Origin: Sphingomonas gilva
GTDB taxonomy: Bacteria; Pseudomonadota; Alphaproteobacteria; Sphingomonadales; Sphingomonadaceae
DNA: 64,000 nucleotides
Assembly: GCF_003515075.1 (NCBI RefSeq)
Contig: NZ_QWLV01000003.1
Location: 245,774 to 309,773 of the forward strand
Direction of reading: 5' to 3'
Below the pieces are notes generated by a model. It saw only the letters and a list, made by a program, of their open reading frames with translations. It made no database searches and was not told where the DNA came from. A program made the translations under genes and the position numbers. Of this stretch, positions 60,577 to 64,000 are shown in pieces; position 1 is the stretch's first letter, and each line of letters starts with the position of its first letter.

Positions 60577-61017
60577 GCAGTTGAGGAATTTGAGCCTCGA
60601 AGCCGTTTCCCACCGGGCCGGTCCCTCGCGCGATCGCAAGTTGACGCATTTGACAGGCTGATGCCCGCGCGCGCCAGGCCGCCGTTCCACCGATCGCCAA
60701 GTTGACACATTTGAGCAATTTGGCCCTCGAAGCCATATTCGCGTCGGCCGGGCTTCTTCGCAAACGCCAAGTTGACGCTTTTGAGATGGCGAAGCCCGCG
60801 TGCGTTCGCGCCCGCCCGCAAGTGGACGTTCGGCCAGCCGCTCGCCAAGTTGACACATTCGAGGAATTCGACGCTCAAGCGCATGTTCGCCTCGCACCGC
60901 CTCCGATCCGAACGCGCGTCATGGCGGGGATGCTGCGGGTCATCGGCAGAAGAGAATCGGTTCACGGACATGCCGCAAGTTTAACCGATCTGGTTCTATG
61001 TAGGAAAGCGAAAAATT
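60577..61017. repeat. Degenerate repeat array ending in an inverted TCCTACAT module
   Basis: Five to six imperfect units of about 38 bases with consensus SCAAGTTGACNCATTTGAGG then AATTTGNNCCTCGAAGCC start near 60584, 60636, 60697, 60767, 60818 and 60845 (spacing 27 to 70 bases). After a 110-base unique stretch the segment ends with TTAACCGATCTGGTTCTATG then TAGGAAAGCG, the reverse complement of the module at 50253. No credible protein frame. Together with 61018-61131 and the ribH tail it makes up the largest non-coding gap of the window. Confidence 0.75.
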
Positions 61018-61050
61018 TGCGGGGTGTCGCTTATCCCGGTCATCTTCGTC

Positions 61051-61109
61051 GTCCCTGCGCAGGGGCCGGCAAAGTAGTATTTTGCCAAGCGCCCCCGCGC
61101 AGGGAGGAC
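61051..61109. repeat. Inverted repeat behind the Old Yellow Enzyme gene
   Basis: GTCCCTGCGCAGGGGC and GCGCCCCCGCGCAGGGAGGAC flank a TGCCAAAAT/ATTTTGCC-like centre, a shortened relative of family 1. Being 23 bases after the minus-strand oxidoreductase stop, it may end its transcript. Confidence 0.6.
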
Positions 61110-61131
61110 ACAAAAAAGCGAACCGCTCGGT

Positions 61132-62220
61132 TCATTCAGCGGCGAGGCGCTCCAGCGTCGGATAGTCGACATAGCCCTCCGGCCCCTGGCTGTACCAGGT
61201 CTTCATGTCGTCCGGGTTGAGCGGCGCGCCGGTGCGGAAGCGTTCGGGCAGGTCCGGGTTGGCGAGGAAGGTGCGGCCGAAGGCGATCGCGTCCGCCGCG
61301 CCCGCATCGAGCGCCGCCTGCGCCTCCGCGGCGCGGTAATCGCTGTTGAGCACCAGCGGGCCGGCGAACGCCTTGCGGATCGCGGGCGACTGCTTGGGCT
61401 GCAGCGAGCGGCCATAGGTGCCGTCCGGCCCGGGCTCGCGCAGCTCCAGAAAGGCGATGCCGATCCGGTCGAGCGCCTTCGCCGCGGGAACGAACACGCT
61501 TTCGGGGTCGCTGTCCTTGACGCCTTGCGAATTGCCGTTGGGCGACAGGCGCACGCCGACGCGGTCTGCGCCCCAGACCTCGGCCAGCCGCTCGGTCGTC
61601 TCGACCAGCAGGCGGATGCGGTTTTCCGGGCTGCCGCCATAGTCGTCGTCGCGGAAATTGGCGTTGTCGCGGAGGAACTGGTCGATCAGATAGCCGTTCG
61701 CGGCATGGAGCTGGACGCCGTCGAACCCGGCCTTCTTCGCATTTTCGGCCGCCCGCGCGTAATCGTCGAGCAGGCGCGGGAATTCGTCGCGGCGCAAGGG
61801 GCGCGCCTCCTCATAATCCTGCTTGCCCTCATAGGTGTGCGCCTGGCCCGGCGCGGCGGTCGCCGAGGAGGACACCGGCTGCCCGCCGCCGAGCGACGAA
61901 TGGACGATGCGCCCCATGTGCCAGAGCTGCGCGACGATGCGGCCGCCGGCGCGGTGGACCGCCTCGGTGACCGGCTTCCACGCTTCGGTCTGCTCGTTCG
62001 TCCACAGCCCTGGCGCATAGGGCCAGCCGAGCCCTTCTCGGCTGATGCCGGTCGCCTCGCTGATGATCAGCCCGGCGCCGGCGCGCTGGGCATAATATTC
62101 GGCCATCAGCGGCGTCGGCACATGATCGCGGGTCGAGCGGCCGCGCGTCAGCGGCGCCATCAGGATGCGGTTGGGGCTGCGAATCGCGCCCAGCTGGATG
62201 GGGTCGAACAGGTTCGGCAT
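61132..62220 (-). CDS. Alkene reductase of the Old Yellow Enzyme family (NemA-like)
   Basis: A 362-residue FMN oxidoreductase. MPNLFDPIQLGAIRSPNRIL, MAPLTRGRS, GRIVAQLWHMGRIVHSSLGG, GFDGVQLHAANGYLIDQFLR (H-A-A-N substrate-binding pair) and NANFRDDDYGGSPENRIRLL are the OYE signatures; the late GAADAIAFGRTFLANPDLPE binds FMN. It reduces activated C=C bonds or nitro esters with NADPH. The start at MPNLF is standard; a second ATG 15 bases upstream is possible. It is divergent from the EamA transporter with 60 bases between. Confidence 0.93.
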   Translation of the reverse strand: MPNLFDPIQLGAIRSPNRILMAPLTRGRSTRDHVPTPLMAEYYAQRAGAGLIISEATGISREGLGWPYAPGLWTNEQTEAWKPVTEAVHRAGGRIVAQLWHMGRIVHSSLGGGQPVSSSATAAPGQAHTYEGKQDYEEARPLRRDEFPRLLDDYARAAENAKKAGFDGVQLHAANGYLIDQFLRDNANFRDDDYGGSPENRIRLLVETTERLAEVWGADRVGVRLSPNGNSQGVKDSDPESVFVPAAKALDRIGIAFLELREPGPDGTYGRSLQPKQSPAIRKAFAGPLVLNSDYRAAEAQAALDAGAADAIAFGRTFLANPDLPERFRTGAPLNPDDMKTWYSQGPEGYVDYPTLERLAAE

Positions 62221-62280
62221 CGGCGGCTCCGTCATTCGTGCGAGACAGGCGAAGAGATAGGGCGCTAAGGCCAGCCGCAT

Positions 62281-63219
62281 ATGACCGACGCGCCAAGAAT
62301 AAGTTTGCCGTCGAGAAGCAGACCCCCCGCCGCCGCATTCGTCGCGGTGCTGGCGGGCAACGTCGCGCTCGCCTTCGGGCCGTGGTTCGTGCGGATGGCC
62401 GATGTCGGCCCGGTCGCTTCGGCCTTCTGGCGGCTGACGCTCGCCGCGCCGCTGCTGGCGATCGCGATGGTGGCGATGAAGCAGACGCCCCGGAAGCTGC
62501 CGGGCGTGCTGTGGCTGACCCTGCTCTTGTCCGGCCTGTTCTTCGCCGGCGATCTGGCGAGCTGGCATCTGGGCATCCTCAAGACCAAGCTCGCCAACGC
62601 GACGCTGTTCGGCAACGCCACCAGCCTGATGTTCCCGATCTACGGCTTCCTGCTGGCGCGGGCCTGGCCCAATCGCTGGCAGGTGGCGGCGCTGCTGCTC
62701 GCCGCGGTGGGCGCGGGGCTGATGTTCGGGCAGAGCTACGAGCTATCGCCCGAGAACCTTGTCGGCGACCTGCTGTGCGCGCTCGCCGGCCTCCTCTACA
62801 CGCTCTATTTCATCGCGATGATGCGCGCGCGCGACACCATGCCGCCGCTCCCCGCGCTGACATTGTCGACGCTCGCCGGCATCCTGCCGCTCGCTATCGC
62901 GGTGCCGCTGTTCGGCGAGACCTTCCTGCCCCAGGACTGGGGCCCGCTGATCGCGCTGGCGCTGGCCAGCCAGGTGCTGGGGCAGGGATTGATGATCTAC
63001 GCGCTCGGCCATCTCGAGCCGATCGTCGTCGGCATCGCGCTGTTGAGCCAGCCGCTGGTCGCCGGGGCGATCGGCTGGCTGGCCTATGGCGAGACGCTGG
63101 GGCCGATCGACTTCGCCGGGGCGGCGATGGTGGCGGCGGCGCTGGTGCTGGTCCGCCGCGGGCCGCGCGCGCCGGCGCAGCTTGCGCCGCCCGGCGCTGC
63201 CTCTAGATTGGGCGAATGA
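62281..63219 (+). CDS. DMT-superfamily transporter (EamA domains)
   Basis: A 312-residue inner-membrane protein with ten helices in two EamA repeats (VAVLAGNVALAFGPWFVRMA to LLLAAVGAGLMFGQSY, then NLVGDLLCALAGLLYTLYFI to FAGAAMVAAALVLVRRG). The pattern PVASAFWRLTLAAPLLAIAM and FLPQDWGPLIALALASQVLG suits drug/metabolite exporters of unknown substrate. The COQ9 gene starts within its stop codon (ATGA), so both should be coexpressed, though no functional link is evident. Confidence 0.9.
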   Translation: MTDAPRISLPSRSRPPAAAFVAVLAGNVALAFGPWFVRMADVGPVASAFWRLTLAAPLLAIAMVAMKQTPRKLPGVLWLTLLLSGLFFAGDLASWHLGILKTKLANATLFGNATSLMFPIYGFLLARAWPNRWQVAALLLAAVGAGLMFGQSYELSPENLVGDLLCALAGLLYTLYFIAMMRARDTMPPLPALTLSTLAGILPLAIAVPLFGETFLPQDWGPLIALALASQVLGQGLMIYALGHLEPIVVGIALLSQPLVAGAIGWLAYGETLGPIDFAGAAMVAAALVLVRRGPRAPAQLAPPGAASRLGE

Positions 63220-63878
63220 CCGATCTGCCTGCCGATCCGACGCTGGACGAGGTGCGCGCGCACCTCGCCCCCGAGCTTGCCGCCAACGCCGCGTTCGACG
63301 GGTGGAACGCGCAGGCGCTCGATGCGACCGCGGGGGCGAAGGGGGTCGATCCCGACATCGCCCGGCTGGCCTTTCCCGGCGGCGCGGTCGACATGATCGA
63401 CGCCTGGTTCGAGAGCGTCGACCGGCGCATGGCCGAGGCGCTGCCGCCCGAACGGCTCGCGGCGATGAAGATCCGCGAGAAGATCGCAGCGCTGGTCGAG
63501 GCGCGGCTCGCCATCCTCGCCCCCGAGCGCGAGGCGCTCAGGCGCGCGCTCGCGATCCTCGCCATGCCGCAGAATATCGTGCGCGCGGCGAGGCTCGGCT
63601 GGCGCGCGGCGGACCTGATGTGGCGCATGGCCGGCGACACCGCGACCGATTACAACCATTATACCAAGCGCACGATCCTGGGCGGGGTCTACGGCGCGAC
63701 GGTCACCGTGTTCCTCGACGACGAGAGCGAGGGCTGGGCCGACACCCGCGCCTTCCTCGCGCGGCGGATCGAGGGGATCATGCGGTTTGAGAAGACCAAG
63801 GCGCAGCTGCTGGCGCGGGGCCAGCACCGGCCGTCGCTGAGCCGGTTCGTCGGGCGGTTGCGCTACCCGGCGGTCTAG
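63216..63878 (+). CDS. COQ9-family protein
   Basis: A 220-residue lipid-binding protein of the COQ9 family, which in mitochondria presents ubiquinone precursors to COQ7. The TetR-like all-helical fold shows LDATAGAKGVDPDIARLAFP, MKIREKIAALVEARLAILAP, ALRRALAILAMPQNIVRAAR and the signature DTATDYNHYTKRTILGGVYG followed by FLDDESEGWADTRAFLARRI. COQ9 homologues are a mark of alphaproteobacteria. ATG at 63216 overlaps the transporter stop. Confidence 0.9.
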   Translation: MTDLPADPTLDEVRAHLAPELAANAAFDGWNAQALDATAGAKGVDPDIARLAFPGGAVDMIDAWFESVDRRMAEALPPERLAAMKIREKIAALVEARLAILAPEREALRRALAILAMPQNIVRAARLGWRAADLMWRMAGDTATDYNHYTKRTILGGVYGATVTVFLDDESEGWADTRAFLARRIEGIMRFEKTKAQLLARGQHRPSLSRFVGRLRYPAV

Positions 63879-63882
63879 GGTC

Positions 63883-64000
63883 CAAACTCAATTAGAACAG
63901 GGTCGTGACGGAGCGGATTTTGGCGCCAGGCTAGGAGCAAGGAGGGAGCGATGCCATAGCATCGTGACCGACGCGCAACGCCGCATGGCACCAAAAGCCG
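63883..64000. mobile_element. Partial relative of the prs-nadE hairpin element (cut by window end)
   Basis: CGTGACGGAGCGGATTTTGG then CGCC, AGGAGCAAGGAGGGAGCGAT then G, CATCGTGACCGACGCGCAAC then GCCGC and CACCAAAAGCCG follow, in the same order, the reverse complement of 51661-51760. The outer part after GGGTCC is different. The arm TTTTGGCGCCAGGC pairs with GCATGGCACCAAAA except at two positions. The element continues beyond the window. Confidence 0.72.

Noticed and set aside
60577..60900. CRISPR array
   Set aside because: Units are imperfect, their spacing varies between 27 and 70 bases, there are no constant-length spacers and no cas genes in the window.

Overview
The window is a gapless, high-GC (roughly two thirds G+C by eye) bacterial chromosome segment with dense, mostly operonic genes. 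Gene content points to an alphaproteobacterium, most likely order Sphingomonadales (inference): split transhydrogenase pntAA/pntAB/pntB, a 42-residue aa3-type cytochrome oxidase subunit IV, COQ9, a ubiquinol-cytochrome c chaperone next to a DUF177 protein, a RibBX-type riboflavin enzyme, TonB-dependent transport, and several families of dispersed palindromic repeats of the kind common in sphingomonads. No rRNA, tRNA, CRISPR array, prophage or classical IS element was seen.

Layout. 1-6.4 kb: uracil-DNA glycosylase, a small oxidase subunit, the pnt transhydrogenase operon (interrupted by a DUF559 nuclease gene flanked by inverted repeats, a chimeric pnt gene remnant and a hicAB toxin-antitoxin pair), galU and a GNAT acetyltransferase. 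6.4-16.5 kb: tRNA t6A enzyme TsaC/Sua5, an acyl-CoA dehydrogenase, GntR regulator and nitroreductase, then a peptide-transporter/amidohydrolase operon and an M23 peptidase. 16.7-22.6 kb (minus strand): HerA-type ATPase, TIGR02186/TSUP membrane pair, and a two-gene glycosyltransferase/outer-membrane-barrel unit resembling NfrB/NfrA. 22.7-30.7 kb: alpha-2-macroglobulin and penicillin-binding protein 1C. 30.9-33.2 kb: RcnB-like protein, BamE, the bc1 chaperone and DUF177 protein. 33.3-37.9 kb: TetR regulator, TonB-dependent receptor and MFS transporter. 38-45 kb (minus strand): prfC, aldose epimerase, a small hypothetical, pheT, pheS, rplT, rpmI. 45-51.5 kb: AsmA, two VOC proteins, hisN-type phosphatase, AraC regulator, prs. 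51.8-60.5 kb: nadE, a Phd/PIN toxin-antitoxin pair coupled to gltX, a TonB-like energy transducer behind a Zur-like box, and the riboflavin genes ribD, ribE, ribBX, ribH. 61.1-63.9 kb: Old Yellow Enzyme, EamA transporter, COQ9.

The least ordinary content is not in the housekeeping genes but in the repeats. At least six repeat types occupy nearly every gap between convergent genes, and three have become part of coding sequences (pbpC twice, an amidohydrolase signal peptide). Four copies of one module beginning with a TCCTACAT motif all lie in convergent gaps, and two of them lead into arrays of a degenerate repeat of about 38 bp. A compound hairpin element with 32-bp terminal inverted repeats separates prs from nadE and has a relative at the right edge of the window. 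In the pnt operon the pntAA/pntAB junction has been tandemly duplicated, one copy now holding the repeat-flanked DUF559 gene and the other hicAB. All functional statements come from reading protein motifs by eye; no database search was run.
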